Numbered from the stretch's first letter, positions 8,579 to 16,951 are shown. The stretch: DNA of 64,000 nucleotides from Pseudomonadales bacterium (GCA_017642855.1 JAEPOO010000001.1:777072-841071); one strand, 5' to 3'. Notes: a model not told the origin generated them from the sequence alone. Numbers and translations: made by a program.

Positions 8579-9090
8579 TGTCGACGAAGCCACGATTTGA
8601 TTCAGCGATTCCAGGCGCTCCGCCAGAGTTTGGCACCGTCATGATGCATACGCCTGAGATCATTGCAAAATTCGGTGAACTCTATGCAGAGTTCTGGCAG
8701 CGGGGCATTGTGAGCCAGGAAATCAAGGAGATGACCCGAATCCGAAATGCGCGAATTACGGATTGCGGTTTCTGAAAAAACGTTCGATTTGACACCGCTC
8801 GTGTAGCGGGTCTCGAAGAAGACGTCGTTGCCCAGATTGAAGATGGTTATGAAGACCGTCTCGATGACAAAGCGGTTGCCGCTCTGCAGCTTGCCGATGA
8901 CATTATCGGATTGCCAGGTCGTCTAACAGATGAACAAAAAGCACGACTCTCAAATCATTATTCCGATGCTGAGATCGCAGAACTTGCGCTTGGTGTGGGG
9001 TTGTTCCTTGGTATGTCTAAAGTGCTCATCACTTTAGGATTAGAGCCAGAGCAGATGGATATGACGGTGCTACCGACACCCGGGAGCTGA
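8578..9090 (+). CDS. candidate selenoprotein: CMD/AhpD-like protein with CxxU motif (in-frame TGA read as selenocysteine)
   Basis: Conventional reading stops at TGA 8773-8775 after 65 codons. The same frame then continues with no other stop for 105 codons to TGA 9088-9090, giving 170 residues, the normal size of a carboxymuconolactone decarboxylase / alkylhydroperoxidase AhpD-like protein. The N-terminal part ends TRIRNARITDCGF, the TGA follows, and the continuation begins KNVRFDTARVAGLEED. In relatives this place reads CxxC, the redox-active pair, so the TGA replaces the second Cys (CGFU). The C-terminus EQMDMTVLPTPGS is also typical. A SECIS-like hairpin lies 15 bases after the TGA. AhpD-like selenoproteins are known from marine metagenomes. 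The role is probably thiol/selenol-dependent peroxide reduction or a related redox step linked to the upstream beta-oxidation genes. Alternatives are a nonsense mutation or a base error. No selenocysteine machinery is in the window. Confidence 0.75.
8791..8812 (+). promoter_or_regulatory. candidate bacterial SECIS element
   Basis: A hairpin inside the coding frame just after the TGA at 8773-8775. The 5' arm GACACCGCT (8791-8799) pairs with AGCGGGTC (8805-8812), giving eight pairs with one bulged A, closed by the 5-base loop CGTGT. The loop has G in its second position followed by T, and this G is 26 bases after the TGA. A short stem with a G in the first loop positions at roughly this distance is what SelB recognises in bacterial selenoprotein mRNAs. 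The single-base bulge is A rather than the U of the E. coli fdhF element. Confidence 0.6.
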
Positions 9091-9175
9091 AGGTTTCGAA
9101 CTACCTTTATGCATTGACGCGACGACCGGCTGATTTGGACCCCCGATGACAAGTGAGGACGCTATTGACGAAGGT

Positions 9176-9805
9176 TTAGTTCGCAGGCCTCCTGGCAATA
9201 ACCTGAATGATAGCTGCACGTCCGGTGTGACCGGTGCCCTCGATGACATCTCTCTCCAACTCTTCGCAGAACTCAAAGTCCAATGCGGGAAAAGTTGAAC
9301 GGGCAATGTCTTTTGTCATCATCAGTTCGCTGGTGGGTGGTCCGCCGGTGCGAAACTTCAGTTGGTTCGGGGTGTAGGATTCGAGGATGAGGAGGCCGTC
9401 AGGCTTGAGTGCGTTGGTGACTCTCTCGTAGATCTGGTTCCTCGGTGCTTCCGGTATATGGAAGAAGATTGAGACAACAGCATGCCAGCAGTCGGTGCCC
9501 AGATCCCACTCAGTCAGATCGGCAGCCACGGTTTCAATAGAAACGCCTCTTTCTTCGGCCAGTGCGTTCGCTTTGTTAAGGCCGACTGGTGATTGGTCTA
9601 CGCTGGTGACCTGGTATCCGAGTCCTGCGAGGTAGACGCCATTTCTACCTTCGCCATCCGCTAGGCATAAAACTTTTCCACCTTCAGGAATCTGCGCTGC
9701 AACAGACTTCAGGAAATCGTTGGGTTCTTTGCCGAAGATGTACTCGTCATTACTGTAGCGTTCATCCCAGCCTTTCTTTTTGGCGACATCCTGCAGCTCG
9801 CTCAT
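9176..9805 (-). CDS. class I SAM-dependent methyltransferase (TehB-like)
   Basis: A 209-residue methyltransferase. Motif I is visible as VLCLADGEGRNGVYLAGLGY (about 45-64), followed by the acidic loop VTSVDQS that binds the SAM ribose, and a later ILESYTPNQLKF. The first 35 residues (WDERYSNDEYIFGKEPNDFL) are typical of the small TehB/tellurite-resistance-like methyltransferases found in marine bacteria. Its ATG overlaps the end of the luciferase-like gene by 4 bases, making it the last gene of the P450 operon. It converges on the selenoprotein operon with 85 bases between. Substrate unknown. Confidence 0.85.
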   Translation of the reverse strand: MSELQDVAKKKGWDERYSNDEYIFGKEPNDFLKSVAAQIPEGGKVLCLADGEGRNGVYLAGLGYQVTSVDQSPVGLNKANALAEERGVSIETVAADLTEWDLGTDCWHAVVSIFFHIPEAPRNQIYERVTNALKPDGLLILESYTPNQLKFRTGGPPTSELMMTKDIARSTFPALDFEFCEELERDVIEGTGHTGRAAIIQVIARRPAN

Positions 9806-10785
9806 AGGGCAGCAATGGCAGCTCGCATGGTGGCTTCGGTCACGGCGCGACGATCCTCACCCCACGGCATGGGCATCAACACGGGGTGTTCAACACCGGC
9901 ATCGATATAGTTTTTAACGAAAGAAGTGACTTCAGTCCCTGAGCCAATAAAGTTGATGGCCTGGATCATTCGTTCTGATACAGCAGCAACGGCGCCGTCA
10001 CGATCTTTGTTACGCTGTTTTTCGCGAAGCTCGTTCACCTCATCTTCGAATCCTGCTTCGCGGAACATGTTTGCGTAACCATCGGCCATGGCGTAGTTGA
10101 AGAGGTCACGTCGGGCCGAGTTGGCGGATTTTTCCAGTTCACCCACCGCAGCGTGCACGTATGCGTAAATCTTGGCGTTACCACCTTTGCGTACCTGTTC
10201 CACTGACGACTGCACATGTGAGGCAGGCAGATAGTTCAACAGTACGCCGTCGGCAACTTCCCCAGCCAGTTTCAGCATCTGAGGGTTAAGCGCAGCCATG
10301 ATGATTTTTGGCTTCCGCTCCCCAAGTCTGACCCCCAGTCTGAATCGACTGCATTGAAAGTAATCGCCCTCAAAGGTGACTGATTCTCCGGAAAGGCACT
10401 CTTTGAGGAGGGTTACATACTCGCGCATCATGCCGATCGGTTTGTCCGTGGCCTGGATGCCATGGGATCGCAGGATGCCTGGCGCTGACACGCCAACACC
10501 CAACAGCACACCCGCGTCCGGGTTGAGTGCCTGCAGGGTTGCCGCGGTCATCGCGGCGAGTGTCGGAGCGCGCAATTGAATGGGAATGATGCCGGTGCCA
10601 AGACTGATCTTGGGTGCCGCAACCGTCGCCGCGCCTAGTAGCGTCATCGCATCTGTTCCGGTTGCTTCGACGGTCCAGAAAGAGCTGTATCCGATATCCT
10701 GTGCGGTTCGGGCGATATCTGGGGCGGCTTGTGGTCCAAGGACACCCAAGCTGCCGAAAGTCACGCCCATTTCGGTGGTAGACAT
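9802..10785 (-). CDS. LLM class flavin-dependent oxidoreductase
   Basis: A 327-residue luciferase-like monooxygenase / F420-dependent oxidoreductase-type TIM barrel. Typical motifs are the N-terminal YSSFWTVEATGTDAMTLLGA (about 33-52), ISLGTGIIPIQLRAPTLAA (about 60-78) and GVLLGVGVSAPGI (about 91-103). Members use FMNH2 or F420; the cofactor cannot be decided here, though F420 is uncommon in Gammaproteobacteria. It overlaps the methyltransferase by 4 bases and follows the globin gene after 15 bases. It is one of five LLM paralogues in this window (others at 21482, 23290, 25561 and 48534). Confidence 0.88.
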   Translation of the reverse strand: MSTTEMGVTFGSLGVLGPQAAPDIARTAQDIGYSSFWTVEATGTDAMTLLGAATVAAPKISLGTGIIPIQLRAPTLAAMTAATLQALNPDAGVLLGVGVSAPGILRSHGIQATDKPIGMMREYVTLLKECLSGESVTFEGDYFQCSRFRLGVRLGERKPKIIMAALNPQMLKLAGEVADGVLLNYLPASHVQSSVEQVRKGGNAKIYAYVHAAVGELEKSANSARRDLFNYAMADGYANMFREAGFEDEVNELREKQRNKDRDGAVAAVSERMIQAINFIGSGTEVTSFVKNYIDAGVEHPVLMPMPWGEDRRAVTEATMRAAIAAL

Positions 10786-10800
10786 GCTGCTCTCCTGATT

Positions 10801-11226
10801 CTATTCGTCTAGTTGTTCGATCTTCTGTCGAAGGTTGACGATTCTACCAGCCGGTACCGCCAGTTGTTCGATCAGGTAATCCTTGAATGATTGGGGATAA
10901 GGCTGACGATCCAGCGCCTCTTGCATGCAATTCAGCCAGGCGTTTCTTTCACTGTCATGTATTGGCAGGTGTTTATGCGCAGGGGGAATGGCGATACCGC
11001 CATACTTGTCTTTGTAGCGTCTTGGGCCTCCCATCCATCCGCAAAGAAATCGTGCCAGCTTGTCGATACTGATCGTGAGGTCATTGGGATGCATGTCCCG
11101 AATCACTCTGGCGTAGTCACGAGTTGACATGACATCGTAAAAATCTTCGACGAGCCGCTGAATGCCTTCGACGCCCCCGGCGGCCCGAAAAGTACCGTCG
11201 CCATCACCGTAGGGTCTATCTGTCAT
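10801..11226 (-). CDS. group II truncated hemoglobin
   Basis: A 141-residue 2-on-2 globin. Recognisable parts are the A/B-helix region GGVEGIQRLVEDFYDVM, the distal/E-helix region KLARFLCGWMGGPRRY and the proximal block HKHLPIHDSERNAWLNCM, with the tryptophan (G8) typical of group II. The first 14 residues are glycine- and aspartate-rich. The ATG at 11226 overlaps the stop of the VOC gene (ATGA); an upstream ATG at 11274 lies inside that gene and is rejected. Such globins bind O2 or NO and are often linked to monooxygenases; here it sits between P450/VOC and LLM genes, suggesting oxygen supply or NO/peroxide protection for them. Confidence 0.9.
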   Translation of the reverse strand: MTDRPYGDGDGTFRAAGGVEGIQRLVEDFYDVMSTRDYARVIRDMHPNDLTISIDKLARFLCGWMGGPRRYKDKYGGIAIPPAHKHLPIHDSERNAWLNCMQEALDRQPYPQSFKDYLIEQLAVPAGRIVNLRQKIEQLDE

Positions 11227-11765
11227 CCGCCCATCAGCTCCGCCATAGTGCGCAACGGCCTTGCGCCATCCCATTCCTCGGCAGCTTTCGTGATCAGGGC
11301 GAACAGTCCTAAGATGCCGTCGTTGCGTTCGATCAATTCCACCATATTGCCGCTGTCCGCAGAGGTGTCGAAGTAACAGATGTTGGTGTTGGTACCCATG
11401 TCCATCGCGATTTCATACGTCTCTGCCAGCAATGCCTTGTCAGCCTCATAGTCGTCCGACCAGACGCCTACATGGTGGAACGCTGTTTTGTCCGGCGAGA
11501 TCAGGTCATGGTAGACGTTGGGTTCGGAAGAAGTGACCTGGATCAGTTCTATCTGGCCCTCTTTGCTCTGGGCCCAGGCGAGGCGCATCGTCAGATTGCC
11601 TTCGCCGCCTCGGTAGGTGAATCCCTCGTAACCTGAAGTGTCTACCTCGTTTAAAAAGAATGGGCCGATACCAAGTGTATTCGCCCAATAGTCGGCTGCT
11701 TTTTCCAGGTCAGGTACATGCCAGGCGTACTGAAATGGTGCGCCCGGTGCGCTTAGTTTTCTCAT
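11223..11765 (-). CDS. VOC superfamily (glyoxalase/dioxygenase-like) protein
   Basis: A 180-residue protein with two beta-alpha-beta-beta-beta modules. The expected metal-ligand pattern is visible: His in QYAWHVPDLEKA, Glu in GQIELIQ, His in FHHVGVW and Glu in NMVELIE, so an active metal site is likely. It resembles methylmalonyl-CoA epimerase / glyoxalase-type members more than extradiol dioxygenases. The start is ATG 11765 with GAGAGG upstream; the longer open frame to 12125 is a shadow of the P450 gene. It lies 25 bases behind the P450 and overlaps the globin. The reaction is unknown. Confidence 0.85.
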   Translation of the reverse strand: MRKLSAPGAPFQYAWHVPDLEKAADYWANTLGIGPFFLNEVDTSGYEGFTYRGGEGNLTMRLAWAQSKEGQIELIQVTSSEPNVYHDLISPDKTAFHHVGVWSDDYEADKALLAETYEIAMDMGTNTNICYFDTSADSGNMVELIERNDGILGLFALITKAAEEWDGARPLRTMAELMGG

Positions 11766-11790
11766 GACTGCCTCTCTTTGATGTCTCGCC

Positions 11791-13080
11791 CTAATTTCTT
11801 GCTTTAAATTCGATATGAAGTTCTTTGAGGATGCGCAGTGCATAGTTAGGCAGATGCCGCAGGTTGTTCTTCTCAGGAATGACGCTGAATGAATCGATGC
11901 GGTCGACAAAGGCTTTAAACCCCCAATAGAGTTCCCGGCGGGCCAGCGGTGCGCCCAGGCAGTAGTGGGTGCCCGTGCTGAAGCCAAGATGGGATGCTGC
12001 ATTCCGGCGTTCCAGGTTAATGTCGTGCGGGCACTCGAAATGTCTTTGGTCTCGGTTCCCTGCGGCGTAGCGTAAGTCAACAACAGAGCCTTTCGGGATG
12101 GTGACGCCATGCAGTTCGTAGTCATGCTTCGCGATGCGGGTCATCGCTTGTGCCGGACTTTCAAGTCGCACAACTTCTTCGACGAAAGTGGTGAGGTATT
12201 TGTCGGGGTCGCTGCGCAGTTGCGCCCAGATCTCAGGGTTTCTATCCAGCAACATGATGCCCGCAGCCATGGCGTTGGTGGTTGTCTCCGAACCACCGAC
12301 AAATGTGTCCTGCATCATCTCCGCGTGAAGCTCATTGTCCGTTAATGTTCTGCCCCAGCCAGGCACCTCGTTATTGACCAATTCTGACAAAAGGGTGTCG
12401 TTGGGTTGTTTACGCAGCTGCTCAAAGATTTTCTGGAAATAGTGCTGAGCCTGAATTTCCATCTCGGTTGCCCAGATCACGCCTTCCTCGTCGAGACCTA
12501 TAGACAGTCCTTTGATCCAAGCATCTGTCCATGCCTTGATCTGCCAGACGTCCTCATCCCTGGCACCCATCTGTTTGCAGATGATGAAGAGTGGCAGAGG
12601 AACCGCATATTGCCGGACATAGTCACACTCGCCGTCATCGATAAATTCATCAAACAGGTGATAGGCAAGACTTTGAACATCATCTTCGATTTCTTTAACG
12701 CGCTTTGGCCGAAAAGCTTCATCGAACAGTGAGCGCATCTGTTTGTGATCCGGATCATCTCTGGCTGCAAGTGATTTGCCCGGGACCCAACCTTTTTCCT
12801 TGAACAGATTGTAGGCGATCTGCTGGCTTGGGGTGTGCATGTCGGGATCGTTGGAGTAACGATGGTTGCTGAAGTTGTCGTAGTCCAACGCGATGTTTCT
12901 CAGGTCTTCATACCGGGTGACGACATACATGCCGGTGATTGGATCGTGAAAAACCGGTGCCGCTTCTCGTAAGAGATCATAGGTAGGGAAGGGACACTCC
13001 TGAATCTCAGGATTGATGAGTGTGACATCGTCCAGTGATTCAGGAACGATAGGGTTGTCCATTCGGTTAACTTCGCTCAT
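11791..13080 (-). CDS. cytochrome P450
   Basis: A 429-residue soluble bacterial P450. The heme-binding signature FSTGTHYCLG gives Cys374 as the axial ligand, the K-helix ExxR is in EEVVRLESP, and the oxygen-activation I-helix is GGSETTTNA. The usual acidic-Thr pair appears as ETTT. There is no membrane anchor and no fused reductase, so ferredoxin partners must be elsewhere; none is seen in the window. It is the first gene of the minus-strand operon P450 - VOC - globin - LLM - methyltransferase and is divergent from the enoyl-CoA hydratase at 13135. A terpenoid, sterol or fatty-acyl substrate is plausible, not shown. Confidence 0.93.
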   Translation of the reverse strand: MSEVNRMDNPIVPESLDDVTLINPEIQECPFPTYDLLREAAPVFHDPITGMYVVTRYEDLRNIALDYDNFSNHRYSNDPDMHTPSQQIAYNLFKEKGWVPGKSLAARDDPDHKQMRSLFDEAFRPKRVKEIEDDVQSLAYHLFDEFIDDGECDYVRQYAVPLPLFIICKQMGARDEDVWQIKAWTDAWIKGLSIGLDEEGVIWATEMEIQAQHYFQKIFEQLRKQPNDTLLSELVNNEVPGWGRTLTDNELHAEMMQDTFVGGSETTTNAMAAGIMLLDRNPEIWAQLRSDPDKYLTTFVEEVVRLESPAQAMTRIAKHDYELHGVTIPKGSVVDLRYAAGNRDQRHFECPHDINLERRNAASHLGFSTGTHYCLGAPLARRELYWGFKAFVDRIDSFSVIPEKNNLRHLPNYALRILKELHIEFKARN

Positions 13081-13134
13081 CAGCTAAAACTAGCATGTTT
13101 TGATATCTTTAGGGTTGAGCAGGGAGGAGGAACA

Positions 13135-13953
13135 ATGAGCCGTTTTGATTCGGGTACAGATCAGTTGTTGTGTGAGGTCAAAGACAGAGTTTGTGTCTTC
13201 ACATTAAATCGTCCAGATGCGAGGAATGCGCTGGCGCCAGAGATGACAGGTGCCCTGGGTCGAGGTATCAGCTGGGCAGCCGCTGCTGACGACGTGGGTG
13301 CTGTCCTGATCACAGGTGCAGGATCAGCTTTCTGTGCCGGCGGTGATGTTAAAGCGATGGGCGCACGAAACAGCGGATCTAAGCCGCCTCCCATGGAAAA
13401 ACAGTTTCAGGCGCTCAAAGCCCGCCATATGGCGATTGGCGGTGCGCTTTATCAGATGAGGAAGCCAACCATCGCGGCTTTACCGGGGGCTGCCGCGGGC
13501 GCGGGTATGGCGATTGCACTTGCCTGTGATATGCGCATCTGTAGCGATCATGCCTTCCTGACAACCGGATATGCGCGCATTGGCCTTTCAGGGGACTATG
13601 GCATTGCCTGGCTGCTCACCCGAGTGGTTGGACCTGCCCGGGCGCGTGAATTACTTTTGTCTTCGAGGCGCGTCACGGCTGATGAGGCCCTTACCCTTGG
13701 GTTAGTGAATCGAGTGACAACTTCTGAAGACTTGTTGAGGGTGGCGATTGAATGGGCCCGTGAGTTCGCCAACGGTCCTGGCGTTGCACACGCCTACATA
13801 AAAGATAATCTTGATGAAGCTTTGTTTGTTGATCACCCCACAGCCATTGAAAAAGAGGCCGATCGGCTACTCAAGTCAAGGACGACCCAGGATCACAAAG
13901 AAGCCGTGGCAGCGTTTGCTGAAAAGCGCGAACCGGTGTTTAAGGGAGAGTAG
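13135..13953 (+). CDS. enoyl-CoA hydratase/isomerase family protein
   Basis: A 272-residue crotonase-fold enzyme. The CoA/oxyanion-hole segments are AGSAFCAGGDVKAMG (about 62-76) and PGAAAGAGMAIALACDMRI (about 120-138). The acidic residue usually found in a PE motif is represented by Asp in IGLSGDYG, so hydratase versus isomerase activity is uncertain. It has a strong GGGAGGAGG site 5 bases before the ATG. It is divergent from the P450, with 54 bases between starts. It probably performs a hydration or isomerisation step after an acyl-CoA dehydrogenase of the same region. Confidence 0.88.
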   Translation: MSRFDSGTDQLLCEVKDRVCVFTLNRPDARNALAPEMTGALGRGISWAAAADDVGAVLITGAGSAFCAGGDVKAMGARNSGSKPPPMEKQFQALKARHMAIGGALYQMRKPTIAALPGAAAGAGMAIALACDMRICSDHAFLTTGYARIGLSGDYGIAWLLTRVVGPARARELLLSSRRVTADEALTLGLVNRVTTSEDLLRVAIEWAREFANGPGVAHAYIKDNLDEALFVDHPTAIEKEADRLLKSRTTQDHKEAVAAFAEKREPVFKGE

Positions 13954-14284
13954 AACTTATCGGAAACCGGTTCATTATTCTGATGTTGATGGTTGGCGGG
14001 GGCTTTGCTCGCCATCAGAAGGAAATTGAATCACGCCTTTTCGTGACGAATGTCGGCAACCTGGGGTTTACCAATGTCTCTTTGTTCGGTTTAGCCAATC
14101 TGCCATTTTCGATTCAATCGACCATGCGAGAGTACGCCTGTGTCTAACACGGAAGCAGCGCAAACGATCGAGTCCATGAACAAGGGTGAAGCGCTTCTGA
14201 AAGAACGAAATGCAACGCTTTCAATTACTCACGACAGGTCGCTGGTTCACAGGTTGAACAAGCCGCCGGCTTTTTACCGTTAGT
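13954..14284 (+). other. 331-bp gap with two small open frames, possible gene remnant
   Basis: No confident gene. Two short plus-strand frames overlap: 13983-14147 (54 codons, MLMVGGGFARHQKEIES at its start) and 14140-14283 (GTG start, 47 codons, ending HRLNKPPAFYR just before the MFS gene). The first has a hydrophobic then mixed composition; the second is polar. Neither has a strong ribosome binding site and neither is recognised. They lie in different frames and could be pieces of one decayed gene, or non-coding. No repeat or terminator was found. Confidence 0.35.
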
Positions 14285-14287
14285 GTG

Positions 14288-15505
14288 ATGAATCTTCCCT
14301 GGTACTACGGTTGGAACATTGTTGCGGTCAGTCTGGTGTTTCAGGCGATCTTGTTTGGGTCAGTTTTCTTCTCCTACACGCTTTGGGTCGGTGAGTGGCT
14401 AGAAGACGGGCGTCTCGGTGTCACGCTCACCATGGTTATGGTGCCCATCACCATCCTAAACCTAGCGCAAAGCCTTATGGCGCCATTTGCTGGCTATGCG
14501 ATGGATCGCTATTCCATCAGATCATTGATTTGTATTGGCGCAAGCAGCGCCGGTATCGGTTTTCTGCTGATCTCGCAGGTCAGCACCTTCTGGCAGATCA
14601 TCGTGATCTATGGCACCTTGATGATGGTCGGTGTCCTGCTGGCGGGCCCTTTGGCAGCACAGACGCTGGCAGCGAAGTGGTTCAACAAAAACCGGGGGCT
14701 CGCTCTTGGTCTGTCGACCACGGGTACTTCTATCGGTGGGGTTGTTATGGCGCCCCTGGTGACGCTGCTCTATCAAGAGCACGGCTGGCGTGATGCACAT
14801 GGGATGTTGGGACTAGTGTTCATCGTTGTCATCGTGCCTCTGGTATGGATGCTGATCCGGAACTCTCCGCTGGATCTTGGGATAGAACCCGAGCCAGAGC
14901 GTTTGGCGCACGCGCAGGAAGAGATACCCTCACACTTCTGGACGGCGAATAAAATTCTCAGGGATCGGGTTTTCTGGATCATTGTTCTTTCGTTTCTGCC
15001 ACTTGTCACCGTCTTTGGCAGTGTGCAGCAGCACCTTCGACCCTATGCGGCAGACCTTGGTGTCGGCTCTTTGGAAACGGCCTACCTGATATCCATTTTC
15101 GCTTCTGTGATGATCGGTGGGAAAATATTCTTCGGCATGATGGCAGATCGGTTCGATCATGGAGCGCTTTTCCTCATTGCACTGGCCGCGTGTGCAATTG
15201 TGGTTGGCGGGTTGTTGCGTTCCCCTGACTACAGCATGCTCATTTTTCTCGCTGGCCTCTTGGGTTTTTCCGTAGGAGGCTTCTTGCCTTTATTAGGTGC
15301 CATGGTCGCGAGGCACTTTGGTGTGGGATCATTCGGCAGCGTGCTGGGTCTCATCGGCCCGTTTCTAGCCATTAACGCGTTTGGTCCTATCGCTTATGGT
15401 TATCTCTACGAAGTGAACGGCAGCTACCAGATTGCCTTCTTGATTTCCCTGGCTTTATTGGTGCCCGGTGCTCTGACGATTGTCTTCCTTCGGGACCGGA
15501 TCTGA
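14288..15505 (+). CDS. MFS transporter (monocarboxylate/OFA-like)
   Basis: A 405-residue major facilitator with about 12 hydrophobic helices. The N-terminus WYYGWNIVAVSLVFQAILFG and the cytoplasmic loop GYAMDRYSIR resemble the oxalate/formate and monocarboxylate carriers. Two starts, GTG 14285 and ATG 14288, are adjacent; the ATG is preferred. It converges tightly with the next MFS gene (stop codons adjacent at 15505/15506). The transported compound is probably an organic acid, inferred from family only. Confidence 0.9.
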   Translation: MNLPWYYGWNIVAVSLVFQAILFGSVFFSYTLWVGEWLEDGRLGVTLTMVMVPITILNLAQSLMAPFAGYAMDRYSIRSLICIGASSAGIGFLLISQVSTFWQIIVIYGTLMMVGVLLAGPLAAQTLAAKWFNKNRGLALGLSTTGTSIGGVVMAPLVTLLYQEHGWRDAHGMLGLVFIVVIVPLVWMLIRNSPLDLGIEPEPERLAHAQEEIPSHFWTANKILRDRVFWIIVLSFLPLVTVFGSVQQHLRPYAADLGVGSLETAYLISIFASVMIGGKIFFGMMADRFDHGALFLIALAACAIVVGGLLRSPDYSMLIFLAGLLGFSVGGFLPLLGAMVARHFGVGSFGSVLGLIGPFLAINAFGPIAYGYLYEVNGSYQIAFLISLALLVPGALTIVFLRDRI

Positions 15506-16732
15506 TCAGTCCTGCTCTGCCCAGGCATCTGCAGACTTCATGGACTCTGCATAAGGCGCACGCGCCAGCGACAAGAAGAAAACGCCAATCATGCCAAAGA
15601 AACAGGTCATGGTGATCATTGAATATCTGACGCCTTCCGCACCGGGGAAAATGTATTCATTGAAAGCGCCGGCAAGGGGCGGACCAAACATCATGCCGAT
15701 CGCGCCTGTCAGCATATAGACAGCGGCTACTCGAGCGCGCAGATGTGGTGGTGTGATGACCGGCAACGAGCCTGCTGCGATACCGAACGGAGAGTTCACT
15801 GCGAGCATGGCGGGTGCATAACAGACAAATGCCCAGAAAGGCGTCGGTGCAACTTGAATCAGTAACACAGAGGGGATGGTGATCAACCCGCCAATCATGC
15901 CCGCCGTCATATTAGCGTCCCGGAAACCCCTGTCCGTCAGTCTTTTTGCCACATAAGCGATCAGAAGCGGACCCATGGGACCGAAAATCACAAAGATCCA
16001 GCCAAAAATCTGTGATGCCTCAGCGGCCGGCATACCGTGTATCCGAACAAAGAAGGTCACGCTCCAGAAAACAAACGCATAGCCGGTGAGTACCAGCGAG
16101 ACGAAACCGAGATGGTGAAACAGAATGGTTTTTGAGTGCTGCTTATAAAACTCGATCAGCTGCGCCATGTCGCTGCCCCCGGTTTGTGCGGGAGAAGGGC
16201 GACGAACGGGTTCTTTGATCAGTAAGAAGAAGAAAGCGAGGAACATACCTGGTAAGCCGACATAGACAAAGGTCTGTTGCCAGGGCTTCAGTTCCCCGAA
16301 CCAGGGCAGCACCATTGGATCAGCCTGCTCAACGACTTGCAGTACAAATCCTCCAATGACAAAAGCGATGCCGGAACCAACGATTGGTCCTGTCTGAAAG
16401 ATGCTGAGTGCCAGGGGCAGATCCTTTCTTGGAAAATAATCGCCGAGCAGTGATGTGGTTGACGGGCTGAGGGTTGCTTCCCCAATTCCGACACCAATCC
16501 TCGCGAGGAAAATCTGCCAATAGTTTCTGGTAAGCCCACAGGCGATGGTCATCAGAGACCAGAGAAAAATACCGATCGCGATAATGTGCTTTCGGCTCTT
16601 TTTGTCCGCCAGTTGGGCGATGGGTATCGCCGCGAACGCATAGAAAAGGGCGAAGACCCCATAGAGCCAGCCTATTTCGGTGTCACCAACGCCCAAATCT
16701 TCCTGCATCGGTCCGACGACAATGGCCACCAC
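15506..16732 (-). CDS. MFS transporter (N-terminus probably longer, non-canonical start)
   Basis: A 408-residue major facilitator from the first canonical start (GTG 16732). That start removes the first transmembrane helix. The frame stays open upstream to a stop at about 16835 and encodes RRYAWFVVFVLILASLIAF followed by IDRQVV, the typical first helix and motif of this family. No ATG, GTG or TTG occurs in that extension; the possible initiators are ATC (16828) with AGAAG upstream or ATT (16816). Either a rare start codon is used or a base change removed the original start. The rest is normal, with LADKKSRK in the 2-3 loop. It is divergent from the SDR at 16952. Substrate unknown. Confidence 0.88.
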   Translation of the reverse strand: MVAIVVGPMQEDLGVGDTEIGWLYGVFALFYAFAAIPIAQLADKKSRKHIIAIGIFLWSLMTIACGLTRNYWQIFLARIGVGIGEATLSPSTTSLLGDYFPRKDLPLALSIFQTGPIVGSGIAFVIGGFVLQVVEQADPMVLPWFGELKPWQQTFVYVGLPGMFLAFFFLLIKEPVRRPSPAQTGGSDMAQLIEFYKQHSKTILFHHLGFVSLVLTGYAFVFWSVTFFVRIHGMPAAEASQIFGWIFVIFGPMGPLLIAYVAKRLTDRGFRDANMTAGMIGGLITIPSVLLIQVAPTPFWAFVCYAPAMLAVNSPFGIAAGSLPVITPPHLRARVAAVYMLTGAIGMMFGPPLAGAFNEYIFPGAEGVRYSMITMTCFFGMIGVFFLSLARAPYAESMKSADAWAEQD

Positions 16733-16951
16733 CTGCCTGTCGATAAAGGCGATCAGGGAAGCGAGTATCAGGACAAAAACGACGAACCAGGCGTAGCGCC
16801 GGTTTGGGTAAGGAATGGTCTCGTTGATAACGGGTTACTTCTTATTTTTATGTTCCAGACTTTCTCAATAAATGGGATCGAAGTGCAAGCGACTATTCTG
16901 GTTTAATGACTTTTCGAGGTAATTCACGTTAATCAAGAAGGAAAATAAAAA

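Noticed and set aside
8578..8775. Stand-alone 65-residue truncated CMD protein
   Set aside because: The frame after the TGA is intact and clearly the rest of the same domain, and the SECIS-like hairpin fits recoding better than truncation.
9091..9175. Alternative-frame extension after the selenoprotein stop
   Set aside because: A few coding-looking codons continue in another frame, but the protein already ends with the typical LPTPG tail; treated as intergenic.
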